Source of the DNA: Lysobacter antibioticus
GTDB lineage: Bacteria; Pseudomonadota; Gammaproteobacteria; Xanthomonadales; Xanthomonadaceae
Direction of reading: 5' to 3'
DNA: 23,443 bases
Assembly: GCF_001442535.1 (NCBI RefSeq)
Contig: NZ_CP013141.1
Coordinates: forward strand, 5,449,788 to 5,473,230
The notes beneath the pieces were generated by a model. The model worked only from the letters and a program-made list of their open reading frames with translations, was not told where the DNA came from and did no database searches. The position numbers and the translations under genes were made by a program. Shown in pieces: positions 1 through 8,386 of this stretch (the stretch's first letter is position 1; every line of letters begins with the position of its first letter).

Positions 1-70
1 CGGCGGCAGCCAGCCAGCGCAGGGCGGGACAGGCGCGGCGGGAGGTGAGAGGCTGGGTCGGCCGGGTCAT
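1..70 (-). CDS. N-terminus of a divergent exported protein (partial)
   Basis: An ATG on the minus strand at 70 opens a frame that runs off the window edge after 23 codons. A GGAG Shine-Dalgarno lies 8 nt upstream of the ATG. The visible residues have a basic stretch (SRR) followed by the start of a hydrophobic Ala/Leu-rich run, as in a Sec signal peptide, so the product is probably exported. It is transcribed away from the LacI-led sugar operon and has its own copy of the LacI-type operator about 70 bp upstream, so it is probably in the same regulon. A TonB-dependent receptor or a glycoside hydrolase that releases the sugar would be typical, but nothing in these 23 codons identifies the family. 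Confidence 0.5.
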   Translation of the reverse strand, partial: MTRPTQPLTSRRACPALRWLAAA

Positions 71-139
71 CCGGGGCACTCCGTCTATAGGGCACAGGGC
101 CCGGACACGGCCGGACCGGCAAAAATCCCGGTGGCCACT

Positions 140-155
140 TTTAGATCGTTCTAAA
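140..155 (-). promoter_or_regulatory. LacI-type operator 1 (faces the divergent gene)
   Basis: TTTAGATCGTTCTAAA is a near-perfect 16-bp palindrome with the central CG typical of LacI-family operators. Read on the minus strand, a 20-bp stretch (138-157) matches operator 2 at 19 of 20 positions. It lies about 70 bp before the ATG of the divergent gene. The assigned regulator is the adjacent LacI-family gene; this is inferred from proximity and symmetry. Confidence 0.75.
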
Positions 156-240
156 TGCGGGCAAGCTAGCACGCGACCCAGGCCCCTTCATGCTGCAATG
201 CAGAATGCAGGGACGGGCCCCAGGCTGCAGGATGACGGCA

Positions 241-256
241 TTTAGAACGATCCAAA
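241..256 (+). promoter_or_regulatory. LacI-type operator 2 (faces the sugar operon)
   Basis: TTTAGAACGATCCAAA is a slightly degenerate palindrome centred on CG at 248-249. It is an inverted copy of operator 1, with the centres 101 bp apart. It ends 52 bp before the ATG of the LacI-family gene, which suggests autoregulation of the whole four-gene operon. The one difference from operator 1 breaks one symmetric position, so it may be the weaker site. Confidence 0.75.
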
Positions 257-308
257 AGCCGCCGAGAGCCATGATTGCCGACCGACCACCCCTTGTGAGG
301 TGTCAACG

Positions 309-1358
309 ATGAACGACGCGCCCGCTCCCCGCGGCCGGGTCACCCTGGCCGACATCGCCCGTGCCTGCGGCCTGTCGCGCGCGACGGTCTCGCTGGTCCT
401 GCGCGGCAGCCCGCTGGTCCATGCCGACACCCGCGCCCGGGTCGAGGCCGAACTCAAGCGCCAAGGCTACGTCTATCACCGCGGCGCGGCCAATCTGCGG
501 CGCAAGGTGTCGACCGGCGTGGCCCTGGTCATCAACGACCTGTCCAACCCCTTCTTCGCCGAATTCGCCGCCGGTGTCGACGAATGGCTGGCCACGGCCG
601 GCTTCGTCACCCTGCTCGGCAGCACCAACGAGTCGGTCGAACGCCAGCAGGCGGTGCTGACCTCGCTGATGGAGCACGACCCGGCCGGCATCATCTTGTC
701 GCCGGCCGAAGGCAGCGACGGTGCGCGCGTGCGCGCCCAGGTCGGCGAACGCACACCGGTGCTGGTGTTCAACCGCGAACTGGATTCCACCGACTGGGAT
801 TTCCTCGCCCTCGACAACACCCACGGCGCGCGCCTGGCGACGCGGCATCTGCTCGAACGCGGCCATCGCCGTATCGCCTTCTTCGGCGGCCACCGCGATT
901 CGAGCTCGTGCCGGCAACGCCGCCAGGGGTATCGCGAGGCCTTGGCCGAGGCCGGCGTCGATCCCGAGCCGCAGTGGCTGGTGGAATGCGCGCCGACCCG
1001 CCTGGAAGCAGCGCAACAGACCGGTGCGCTGTTCGTGCGCGACCCCGCCCCGACCGCGGCGGTCTGCTACAACGACGCGGTCGCGCTGGGCCTGATGGCC
1101 GGCCTGGTCGCACGCGGGCGCCGCCCGGGCGGCGATTTCGCCGTCGTCGGCTTCGACGATATTCCCGAAGCCTCGGTCGCCTCGCCCACCCTGACCACGA
1201 TCGCGGTCGACCCGCGCGCACGCGGCCGCCAGGCCGCCGAGCTGATCCTCAAGCGACTGCGCGACCCCGACATGCCGCCCGCCCATACCGTCGCCCCCGT
1301 CCGGCTGCAGGCACGCAGCAGCAGCGAGGTGCTCGTTCCGCCCGGAGAGTTCGCATGA
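309..1358 (+). CDS. LacI-family transcriptional regulator of the sugar operon
   Basis: This is a 349-aa DNA-binding repressor of normal LacI/GalR length. Residues 11-31 form the LacI helix-turn-helix (VTLADIARACGLSRATVSLV) and residues 50-68 the hinge region. The rest is a periplasmic-binding-protein-like effector domain with the usual closing segment (VVGFDDIPEASVASPTLTTI). I chose ATG at 309 because GAGG (297-300) lies 8 nt upstream; an in-frame GTG at 300 overlaps that site and would add three residues. It is the first gene of an operon with a permease, a fructokinase and an AGE-family isomerase, and overlaps the permease by 4 nt (ATGA). Two LacI-type palindromes lie upstream. By context it probably senses mannose or a downstream sugar, in the role called ManR in mannose regulons; the effector is not shown by sequence. 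Confidence 0.93.
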   Translation: MNDAPAPRGRVTLADIARACGLSRATVSLVLRGSPLVHADTRARVEAELKRQGYVYHRGAANLRRKVSTGVALVINDLSNPFFAEFAAGVDEWLATAGFVTLLGSTNESVERQQAVLTSLMEHDPAGIILSPAEGSDGARVRAQVGERTPVLVFNRELDSTDWDFLALDNTHGARLATRHLLERGHRRIAFFGGHRDSSSCRQRRQGYREALAEAGVDPEPQWLVECAPTRLEAAQQTGALFVRDPAPTAAVCYNDAVALGLMAGLVARGRRPGGDFAVVGFDDIPEASVASPTLTTIAVDPRARGRQAAELILKRLRDPDMPPAHTVAPVRLQARSSSEVLVPPGEFA

Positions 1359-2653
1359 CCCGTCGCGACATGTCCTACACCGCCGCGCTCGCGGTGGTGA
1401 CCACGATCTTCTTCACCTGGGGCGGCCTGACCAGCCTCAACGATGTGTTGATCCCGCATCTGAAAGCCGTGTTCCAGATGAACTACGCGCAGTCGATGCT
1501 GATCCAGTCGACCTTCTTCGGCGCTTACTTCCTGATGTCGCTGCCGGCGAGCAAGGTAGTGGCGAAGGTCGGCTACAAGAACAGCATCGTGATCGGGTTG
1601 ATCGTGGCGGCGGCCGGCGCGGCGCTGTTCTTCCCGGCCGCGCGCATTCCGTCGTATCCCTTGTTCCTGGCCGCGCTGTTCGTGCTCGCCAGCGGCATCA
1701 CCCTGCTGCAGGTATCGGCGAACCCCTACATCAGCCTGCTCGGCGACCCGGCCGGCGCGCCGAGCCGGCTCAACCTCGCCCAGGCCTTGAATTCGCTCGG
1801 CACCACCCTGTTTCCGTACGTGATCGGCCCGCTGATCTTGTCGACCGCGGTGCTCGGCACGGCCGAACTGGCGGCGATGTCGGTTGCCGAGCAGGCGGCG
1901 TACCGCGCCCATGAAGCGGCTTCGGTGCAGATGCCGTACATGATCATCGCCGGCTGTCTGCTGCTGCTCGCGGTGTTCGTGTACCAGATGCGCATCCCCT
2001 CGCTGGCCGAAGCCACCGAGAGCGCCGACCCGGTGCACCACAGCTTCGCCGAGGTGCTGGGCCAGCGTCATCTGTTCTTTGGGGTGATCGCGATCTTCGT
2101 CTACGTCGGCGCCGAGGTCTCGATCGGCAGCTTCCTGATCAACTACATCTCGGCGCCGGAAATCGGCAACATCGACCACGCCCAGGCCAGCGAATACCTC
2201 GCTTACTACTGGGGCGGCGCGATGGTCGGCCGCTTCATCGGCGCCGCGCTGCTGCGCCGCTTCGATGCGCGCCGGCTGCTGGCGCTGTTCGCGGTCGCCG
2301 CGATCGCGCTGCTGGCGCTGACCATGAGCACGAAGGGTTCGGTCGCGATGTGGGCGGTGCTGTCGATCGGCCTGTTCAACTCGATCATGTTCCCGACCAT
2401 CTTCACCATCGCCATCGAGCGCCTCGGGCCGATGACCAGCAAGGCTTCGAGCCTGCTGATCATGGGCATCGTCGGCGGCGCGGTTATTCCGTGGCTGCAG
2501 GGCGTGTTGTCCGACCGGGTCGGTATCCAACCTTCGTTCGTAATTCCGGTGGCGTGCTACGCCTTCATCGTCTGGTACGGCTGGCGCGGTTCGCGCGTGC
2601 TCGCCGGCCAGGGCCAGCACGTCACCGCCCAGGCTTCGGGAGTGATGCATTGA
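1355..2653 (+). CDS. FHS-family MFS sugar permease (glucose/galactose/mannose type)
   Basis: This 432-aa inner-membrane protein has about 12 hydrophobic segments and belongs to the fucose-galactose-glucose:H+ symporter family of the MFS. The N-terminal helix carries the family's LNDVL segment (Asp30, matching the proton-coupling Asp of FucP in an alignment from memory). A second family motif is LLQVSANPYISLLG around residues 117-130. At the FucP Glu135 position this protein has Gln119, as I recall for glucose/galactose-type members, so fucose is an unlikely substrate. The start is the ATG overlapping the repressor stop (ATGA), with GGAGAG 5 nt upstream. By context it imports the sugar that the following isomerase and fructokinase convert, most likely D-mannose, possibly also fructose or glucose. 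Confidence 0.9.
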   Translation: MTRRDMSYTAALAVVTTIFFTWGGLTSLNDVLIPHLKAVFQMNYAQSMLIQSTFFGAYFLMSLPASKVVAKVGYKNSIVIGLIVAAAGAALFFPAARIPSYPLFLAALFVLASGITLLQVSANPYISLLGDPAGAPSRLNLAQALNSLGTTLFPYVIGPLILSTAVLGTAELAAMSVAEQAAYRAHEAASVQMPYMIIAGCLLLLAVFVYQMRIPSLAEATESADPVHHSFAEVLGQRHLFFGVIAIFVYVGAEVSIGSFLINYISAPEIGNIDHAQASEYLAYYWGGAMVGRFIGAALLRRFDARRLLALFAVAAIALLALTMSTKGSVAMWAVLSIGLFNSIMFPTIFTIAIERLGPMTSKASSLLIMGIVGGAVIPWLQGVLSDRVGIQPSFVIPVACYAFIVWYGWRGSRVLAGQGQHVTAQASGVMH

Positions 2654-3663
2654 TGTCCGTTGTGCTATCCGCAGAACCGCGCAACGGCGCAATCGTCTGC
2701 TTTGGTGAGGCCCTGATCGATTTTCTCGCGCGTCCTTCGTCGGTCGCCGGCGAGCCGCGCCATTTCGTCGAATACGCCGGCGGCGCGCCGGCCAACGTCG
2801 CCGTGGCCGCGGCGCGCCTGGGCGGCAACGCGCGCTTCGTCGGCATGCTGGGCGAAGACATGTTCGGCGACTTCATCGCCGGGCAATTGCAGGACTACGG
2901 CGTCGACACGCGTCATCTGTTGCGTACCGCCGAGGCCAAGACCGCGCTGGCATTCGTCTCCCTCGACGGCGACGGCGAACGCAGCTTCAGTTTCTACCGG
3001 CCGCCGGCCGCCGACCTGCTGTTCCGCGACTCCGACTTCAGCGGCGACAGCTTCGCCGAGGCCGGCGTGTTCCACGTCTGCTCCAACAGCCTGACCGAAG
3101 AATCCATCGCCGCGACCACGCTGGCCGGCATGCGCCGCGCGCGCATGGCCGGCGCCTTGGTCAGTATGGACATGAACCTGCGGCCGTCGCTGTGGCCGGC
3201 CGGCTTCGACCCGGCGCCGCGCCTGCTGTCGGCGCTGCTCGAAGCCGACCTGATCAAACTGTGCGGCAGCGAGTTCGAATTCCTGGCCCGCCACCTCGGC
3301 GGCGAAGAAGCCGCATTGCAGCGTTTGTGGCACGGCTACGCCACCTGCGTGCTGATCACCGACGGCGCCACGCCGATCCGCTGGCACACGCGCACGCGCC
3401 AGGGCGAAGTGCCGACCTTCCGCGTCGCCCCATCCGACACCACCGGCGCCGGCGATGCGTTCGTCGGCGGTTTGCTGCACCGGCTGTCGACGCTGGGCGT
3501 CAACGCCGCCGGCTTCACCGATTTCCTCGAACGCGAAGCCGACTTCATCGGCGCCTTGCGCTATGCCGCGGCCGCCGGCGCCCTCGCTACCACCCGACAT
3601 GGCGCCTTCGCGGCGATGCCGAGCGCGGCCGATGTCGAACGCCTGATGCAGGAACAGTCATGA
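2653..3663 (+). CDS. PfkB-family fructokinase
   Basis: This 336-aa cytoplasmic sugar kinase is of the ribokinase/PfkB family. The first signature (GGAPANVAVAAARLGG, about residues 43-58) and the second, with the anion-hole and catalytic-base motif DTTGAGD at 262-268 (Asp268), are both intact. The N-terminal ICFGEALIDF-like strand (residues 13-24, with Val for the second Ile) is typical of fructokinases, which phosphorylate D-fructose to fructose-6-phosphate with ATP. The ATG shares one base with the stop of the permease (TGATG), with GGGAG 10 nt upstream. The partner isomerase downstream would supply fructose from mannose. 2-Keto-3-deoxygluconate kinase is the main alternative within the family, but the AGE-type neighbour favours fructokinase. 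Confidence 0.9.
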   Translation: MSVVLSAEPRNGAIVCFGEALIDFLARPSSVAGEPRHFVEYAGGAPANVAVAAARLGGNARFVGMLGEDMFGDFIAGQLQDYGVDTRHLLRTAEAKTALAFVSLDGDGERSFSFYRPPAADLLFRDSDFSGDSFAEAGVFHVCSNSLTEESIAATTLAGMRRARMAGALVSMDMNLRPSLWPAGFDPAPRLLSALLEADLIKLCGSEFEFLARHLGGEEAALQRLWHGYATCVLITDGATPIRWHTRTRQGEVPTFRVAPSDTTGAGDAFVGGLLHRLSTLGVNAAGFTDFLEREADFIGALRYAAAAGALATTRHGAFAAMPSAADVERLMQEQS

Positions 3664-4874
3664 ATCTTCCGTTGCACCCGCTTCCCGATTTCCGCAAGGC
3701 CGAGACCTTGCGCGCGCACATCGCCGACACGATGGCGTTCTACGACCCGGTCGCGCGCGACCCGGACGGCGGCTTCTTCCATTATTTCCGCGACGACGGC
3801 GCGGTCTACGACGCCTCGCACCGGCACCTGGTCAGCAGCACCCGCTTCGTCTTCAACTACGCGATGGCGGCGATCGAATTCGAGCGCGAGGACTATCGCG
3901 AGCTCGCCCGTCACGGCCTGCGTTATCTGCGCGAGAAGCATCGCAACGCGGAGACCGGCGGCTACGCCTGGACGATTCGCGACGGCCAGCCCGAAGACCG
4001 GATGAACCACTGCTACGGCGGCGCTTTCGTTCTGCTCGCCTACTCGACCGCGCTCAAGGCCGGCATCGGCGAGGCCGCGGCGTGGATGGACGAAACCTGG
4101 GACTTGCTGGAGCAGCGCTTCTGGGAAGCGCAGCACGGCCTGTACCGCGACGAAGCCGACGCCGACTGGAACTTCAGCGACTACCGCGGCCAGAACGCCA
4201 ACATGCACATGTGCGAGGCGATGCTGGCGGCGTACGAGGCCAGCGGCCAACGCCGTTACCTCGACCGCGCGCTGACCTTGGCGCAGCACATGACCCAGCG
4301 CCAGGCGGCGAAGTCCGAAGGCCTGGTCTGGGAACACTACGACCGCGACTGGAACATCGATTGGGATTACCACCGCGACGATCCCAAGCACCTGTTCCGC
4401 CCCTGGGGCTTCCAGCCCGGCCACCAGACCGAGTGGGCCAAGCTGCTGCTGATCCTCGACCGTCATCTGTCGCCGAGCGGCGAAGCGCCGGCGTGGCTGG
4501 TGCCGACCGCGCGGCATTTGTTCGATGTCGCGGTGGCGCGTTCCTGGGACAGCGAACACGGCGGTTTGTTCTACGGTTTCGCCCCGGACGGTTCGGTCTG
4601 TGACGACGACAAGTATTTCTGGGTCCAGGCCGAATCGCTGGCGACCGCGGCATTGCTGGCCGCGCGCACCGGCGACGACCTGTATTGGCAGTGGTACGAC
4701 AAGCTCTGGGCTTATGCCTGGCAGCACATGGTCGACCATCGCTACGGCGCCTGGTACCGCATCCTCGACCGCGAGAACCGCAAATACAGCGACGAGAAGA
4801 GCCCGGCCGGCAAGACCGATTACCACACCATGGGCGCGTGCTACGAAGTGATGCGGCTGCTGCGTCAGGGCTGA
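3660..4874 (+). CDS. AGE-family isomerase, probable D-mannose isomerase
   Basis: This 404-aa protein belongs to the N-acylglucosamine 2-epimerase family, an (alpha/alpha)6-barrel of about 400 residues. Visible active-site elements are Arg62, His183 in NMHMCEAM, His255 and Glu258 in PGHQTEW, Glu325 in WVQAES, and His389 in KTDYHTMG. By position His255 and His389 match the two catalytic histidines I recall for YihS-type mannose isomerases (about 248 and 383). The start overlaps the fructokinase stop by 4 nt (ATGA) with AGGA 6 nt upstream. Downstream of mannose uptake and next to a fructokinase, conversion of D-mannose to D-fructose is the most coherent role. N-acylglucosamine 2-epimerase or cellobiose 2-epimerase are alternatives; no sialic-acid or cellobiose genes are nearby. 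A strong hairpin follows the stop. Confidence 0.88.
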   Translation: MNLPLHPLPDFRKAETLRAHIADTMAFYDPVARDPDGGFFHYFRDDGAVYDASHRHLVSSTRFVFNYAMAAIEFEREDYRELARHGLRYLREKHRNAETGGYAWTIRDGQPEDRMNHCYGGAFVLLAYSTALKAGIGEAAAWMDETWDLLEQRFWEAQHGLYRDEADADWNFSDYRGQNANMHMCEAMLAAYEASGQRRYLDRALTLAQHMTQRQAAKSEGLVWEHYDRDWNIDWDYHRDDPKHLFRPWGFQPGHQTEWAKLLLILDRHLSPSGEAPAWLVPTARHLFDVAVARSWDSEHGGLFYGFAPDGSVCDDDKYFWVQAESLATAALLAARTGDDLYWQWYDKLWAYAWQHMVDHRYGAWYRILDRENRKYSDEKSPAGKTDYHTMGACYEVMRLLRQG

Positions 4875-4896
4875 TATCGCGTGGCGTTATCGTGGG

Positions 4897-4929
4897 ACGC
4901 AAACGGGGCGCAATGCGCCCCGTTTGCGT
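4897..4929 (+). terminator. Hairpin terminator after the sugar operon
   Basis: A perfect inverted repeat has 16-nt arms (ACGCAAACGGGGCGCA and its complement) around a single A, so the real loop is about 5 nt. It starts 22 nt after the isomerase stop. No long T-tract follows, so it may work with Rho, as an mRNA 3'-end stabiliser, or on both strands. Confidence 0.65.
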
Positions 4930-4953
4930 TGCGACGGAGGCCTTTGCTTCGGG

Positions 4954-5038
4954 GTAGGAGCGGCGCGAGCCGCGACTGCGAACCTATGGTTGCGCCGTAA
5001 TTGCGAGGTCGCGGTCGCGGCTTGCGCCGCTCCTACCC
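4954..5038. repeat. Paired REP composite, copy 1 (85 bp)
   Basis: Two REP units face each other: GTAGGAGCGGCGCGAGCCGC on the plus strand and its counterpart on the minus strand ending in GCCGCTCCTACCC. They are separated by a conserved middle segment containing TTGCGCCGTA. The units begin with the GTAG head seen in RAYT-associated REPs and form a GCGGC stem capped by GCGA or GCAA. Copy 2 at 5546-5630 has the same length and matches at 78 of 85 positions by hand count. No RAYT transposase gene is in the window. Confidence 0.85.
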
Positions 5039-5062
5039 AAGAGCCCCCGCGACGGCGAATCA

Positions 5063-5154
<92 letters not shown>

Positions 5155-5202
5155 ATTTTGATCTGCTTTGCCGCTTTACCGGTCAAGTGGAGACCCGGAG
5201 GG

Positions 5203-5370
5203 CGCCGCACAGGACGTGCGGCGTTTTCCGATAAGACAAGGATGTCTTATCGGAAAATCCCGGCGCAAGCTGCGTACTCGCAGGGGAGCTTCGTCAAGGA
5301 AAGCCCTTTTCTTTGGTTACTTTTCTTTTGGGCCAGCAAAAGAAAGTAACCCGGCCGCTTCAGCGGACGG
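5203..5370. repeat. Multi-hairpin intergenic element
   Basis: A comparatively AT-rich block holds four inverted repeats in a row. CGCCGCAC pairs with GTGCGGCG (5203-5223). A perfect 14-bp stem TTTTCCGATAAGAC with loop AAGGAT spans 5224-5257. A 15-16-bp stem GGTTACTTTTCTTTTG with one bulged T spans 5315-5351. CCGCT-TC-AGCGG spans 5355-5366. I recall similar TTGGTTACTTTTCTTTTG...AAAAGAAAGTAACC sequences in many proteobacterial intergenic regions, often mis-called as short proteins; this cannot be confirmed here. There is no good ribosome binding site or protein family in any frame. It may be a mobile structured repeat or an RNA. Confidence 0.7.
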
Positions 5371-5432
5371 AAGCTGTAGATGTTGCTGTTTCTTTTCCGC
5401 CTTATGACGGGGAGGCGCAGCACGGCACACAT

Positions 5433-5460
5433 CGCGGTCGCGGCTTACGCCGCTCCTACA
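5433..5460 (-). repeat. Single REP unit
   Basis: On the minus strand this reads TGTAGGAGCGGCGTAAGCCG followed by CGACCGCG. The GCGGC/GCCGC stem is capped by GTAA, another GNRA-type loop. Same family as the paired composites at 4954-5038 and 5546-5630. Confidence 0.8.
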
Positions 5461-5498
5461 GGTGGATTTCGGCCAGGAACGGCGCGAGACCGATGCAC

Positions 5499-5527
5499 CG
5501 CGGTCGTGGCTTGCGCCGCTCCTACCC
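5499..5527 (-). repeat. Single REP unit with altered stem
   Basis: The minus strand reads GGGTAGGAGCGGCGCAAGCC followed by ACGACCGCG. The stem carries one change relative to the consensus (GCCAC instead of GCCGC), which leaves a G-U pair if the plus strand is the RNA. Same orientation as the unit at 5433-5460. Confidence 0.75.
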
Positions 5528-5545
5528 TTCGATTGCTTCGCTTCT

Positions 5546-5630
5546 GTAGGAGCGACGCGAGTCGCGACCGCGAACCGACCGTTGCGCCGTAGTTGCGAGG
5601 TCGCGGTCGCGGCTTGCGCCGCTCCTACCC
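5546..5630. repeat. Paired REP composite, copy 2 (85 bp)
   Basis: Same layout as the composite at 4954-5038: GTAGGAGCGACGCGAGTCGC in plus orientation, a middle segment with TTGCGCCGTA, and an inverted REP ending in CTCCTACCC. Two of the seven differences between copies (G to A at element position 10, C to T at position 17) fall on facing stem positions, turning a G-C pair into A-T, so the hairpin is preserved. Confidence 0.85.
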
Positions 5631-5726
5631 TTGGCCCCGCCGGGCGCGCTGCCATTCGCAATAGCCCACGCCATCCGGCGCGACGTATTCATGTCCGCTC
5701 GTCGGAAGAGGCACCCTCATCCCGCT

Positions 5727-5745
5727 ATCGACGGCCGCCGTCGAT
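5727..5745. promoter_or_regulatory. 19-bp perfect palindrome upstream of the SnoaL-like gene
   Basis: ATCGACGGC and GCCGTCGAT flank a single C. It lies 45 bp before the SnoaL-like start, where an operator would be expected, but it could equally be chance in GC-rich DNA. No regulator gene is adjacent. Confidence 0.3.
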
Positions 5746-5790
5746 GCGCCCGGGCCTATCCTGAGCCCCCACCCCCAAGGATCGCCCGCC

Positions 5791-6156
5791 ATGGACACCC
5801 AACAGATCGCCAACCGCTATGTCGAGCTGTGCCGCGCAGGCAAGCACGAACAGATCCAGGACGAGCTCTACGCCGACGACGCCGTCAGCATCGAGGCGCC
5901 CGGCCGTCAGGACGGTTCGCTCGGAAACGTCGAGGGACTGGCAGCAATCCGTCAGAAGGGCCGCGACTTCATGGCCGATGTGATCGAGATCCACGACAGC
6001 TGGTGCAGCGACCCGGCCGTCGGCGGCGACTGGTTCAGCCTGGCCATGAGCATCGATGCCACCTACAAGAGCATGGGCCGCATGCCGATGGCCGAGGTCG
6101 CGGTGTACAAGGTGCGCGACGGCAAGATCGTGCACGAGCAGTTCTTCTACGGCTGA
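5791..6156 (+). CDS. SnoaL-like / nuclear-transport-factor-2-fold protein
   Basis: This 121-aa cytoplasmic protein has the size and pattern of the SnoaL/ketosteroid-isomerase-like alpha+beta barrel family. An N-terminal helix (IANRYVELCRAGKHEQI) is followed by a short strand with an acidic pair (LYADDAVSIEAPG), a middle SWCSDPAVGGDWFSLAMSID segment and a typical ending (EVAVYKVRDGKIVHEQFFYG). ATG 5791 has AAGGA 9 nt upstream. It has no signal peptide. The family covers isomerases, cyclases and non-enzymatic small-ligand binders, so the reaction cannot be told. It stands alone between repeats and the rpoD terminator and is probably monocistronic. The sequence shows no link to its neighbours. 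Confidence 0.85.
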   Translation: MDTQQIANRYVELCRAGKHEQIQDELYADDAVSIEAPGRQDGSLGNVEGLAAIRQKGRDFMADVIEIHDSWCSDPAVGGDWFSLAMSIDATYKSMGRMPMAEVAVYKVRDGKIVHEQFFYG

Positions 6157-6279
6157 GCGCGGCACCGAAACCGACGCATCGCGGCTCGACCGCTCGAGCA
6201 CTCGACACGGCGCAATGCAGTGCAGCACCTCGTGACGCGTCGAAAGGATTATGCGCAGCTGCCTCGGCACAACGTCCGC

Positions 6280-6315
6280 GGCATCGGCATCGGCATCGGC
6301 ATCGGCAGCGGCAGC
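6280..6315. repeat. Short hexanucleotide array, (GGCATC)4(GGCAGC)2
   Basis: Four GGCATC units are followed by two GGCAGC units and then one GGCAAC. The last unit is, on the opposite strand, a rotation of the TTGCCG unit at 5063-5152, so the two arrays may belong to one repeat class in opposite orientation. It is noncoding, between the SnoaL-like gene and the rpoD terminator. In the rest of 6157-6395 I see nothing recognisable. Confidence 0.8.
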
Positions 6316-6395
6316 GGCAACCGCGGGCCGAGGCCTTCCGCTGCAGGCTAAGCCGCATGCCGCGAGGCACCGGACAGAAATCGGCCCCCGCAAAC

Positions 6396-6425
6396 GAAAC
6401 AGGCCCCGCGAGCGGGGCCTGTTTC
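6396..6425 (-). terminator. rpoD: Terminator hairpin downstream of rpoD
   Basis: A perfect 14-bp stem GAAACAGGCCCCGC has a 2-nt centre and starts 24 nt past the rpoD stop. On the minus strand it is followed by GTTTG, a weak U-run. It can also form on the plus strand, so it may be a bidirectional terminator between the SnoaL-like gene and rpoD. Confidence 0.8.
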
Positions 6426-6449
6426 CTTACGCAACCGTAGCGACGTCGA

Positions 6450-8315
<1,866 letters not shown>

Positions 8316-8354
8316 GGGCTGCGCCACCGCGCTATTGAGGGTAGGGAACGCTCC

Positions 8355-8360
8355 AGTATA
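8355..8360 (-). promoter_or_regulatory. Possible -10 box for rpoD
   Basis: TATACT on the minus strand lies about 40 bp before the rpoD ATG, a good match to the sigma-70 -10 consensus. No convincing -35 box is found at 16-18 bp spacing, so this is tentative. Confidence 0.3.
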
Positions 8361-8366
8361 TCAGGT

Positions 8367-8383
8367 CCGGCCTGGGAGGCCGG
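8367..8383 (-). terminator. Hairpin between dtd and rpoD
   Basis: CCGGCCT-GGG-AGGCCGG forms a 7-bp GC stem with a 3-nt loop just past the dtd stop, without a U-tract. It may attenuate read-through from dtd into rpoD. Confidence 0.4.
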
Positions 8384-8386
8384 GTC

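Noticed and set aside
45..245. A 66-aa plus-strand frame ahead of the LacI-family gene
   Set aside because: It covers the divergent regulatory region and operator 1, lacks a ribosome site and looks random (Arg/Pro-rich).
303..1286. A 327-aa minus-strand frame opposite the LacI-family gene
   Set aside because: Low-complexity His/Gln/Arg/Ala composition and no family; it exists because GC-rich codon bias on the plus strand leaves the antisense frame open.
1067..2692. A 541-aa minus-strand frame opposite the permease
   Set aside because: Rich in Arg/His/Gln repeats typical of antisense translation; the plus-strand permease is unmistakable.
5313..5661. Short frames through the multi-hairpin element and REPs on both strands
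   Set aside because: Their peptides only translate repeated noncoding DNA; similar calls in other genomes are well-known misannotations as far as I recall.
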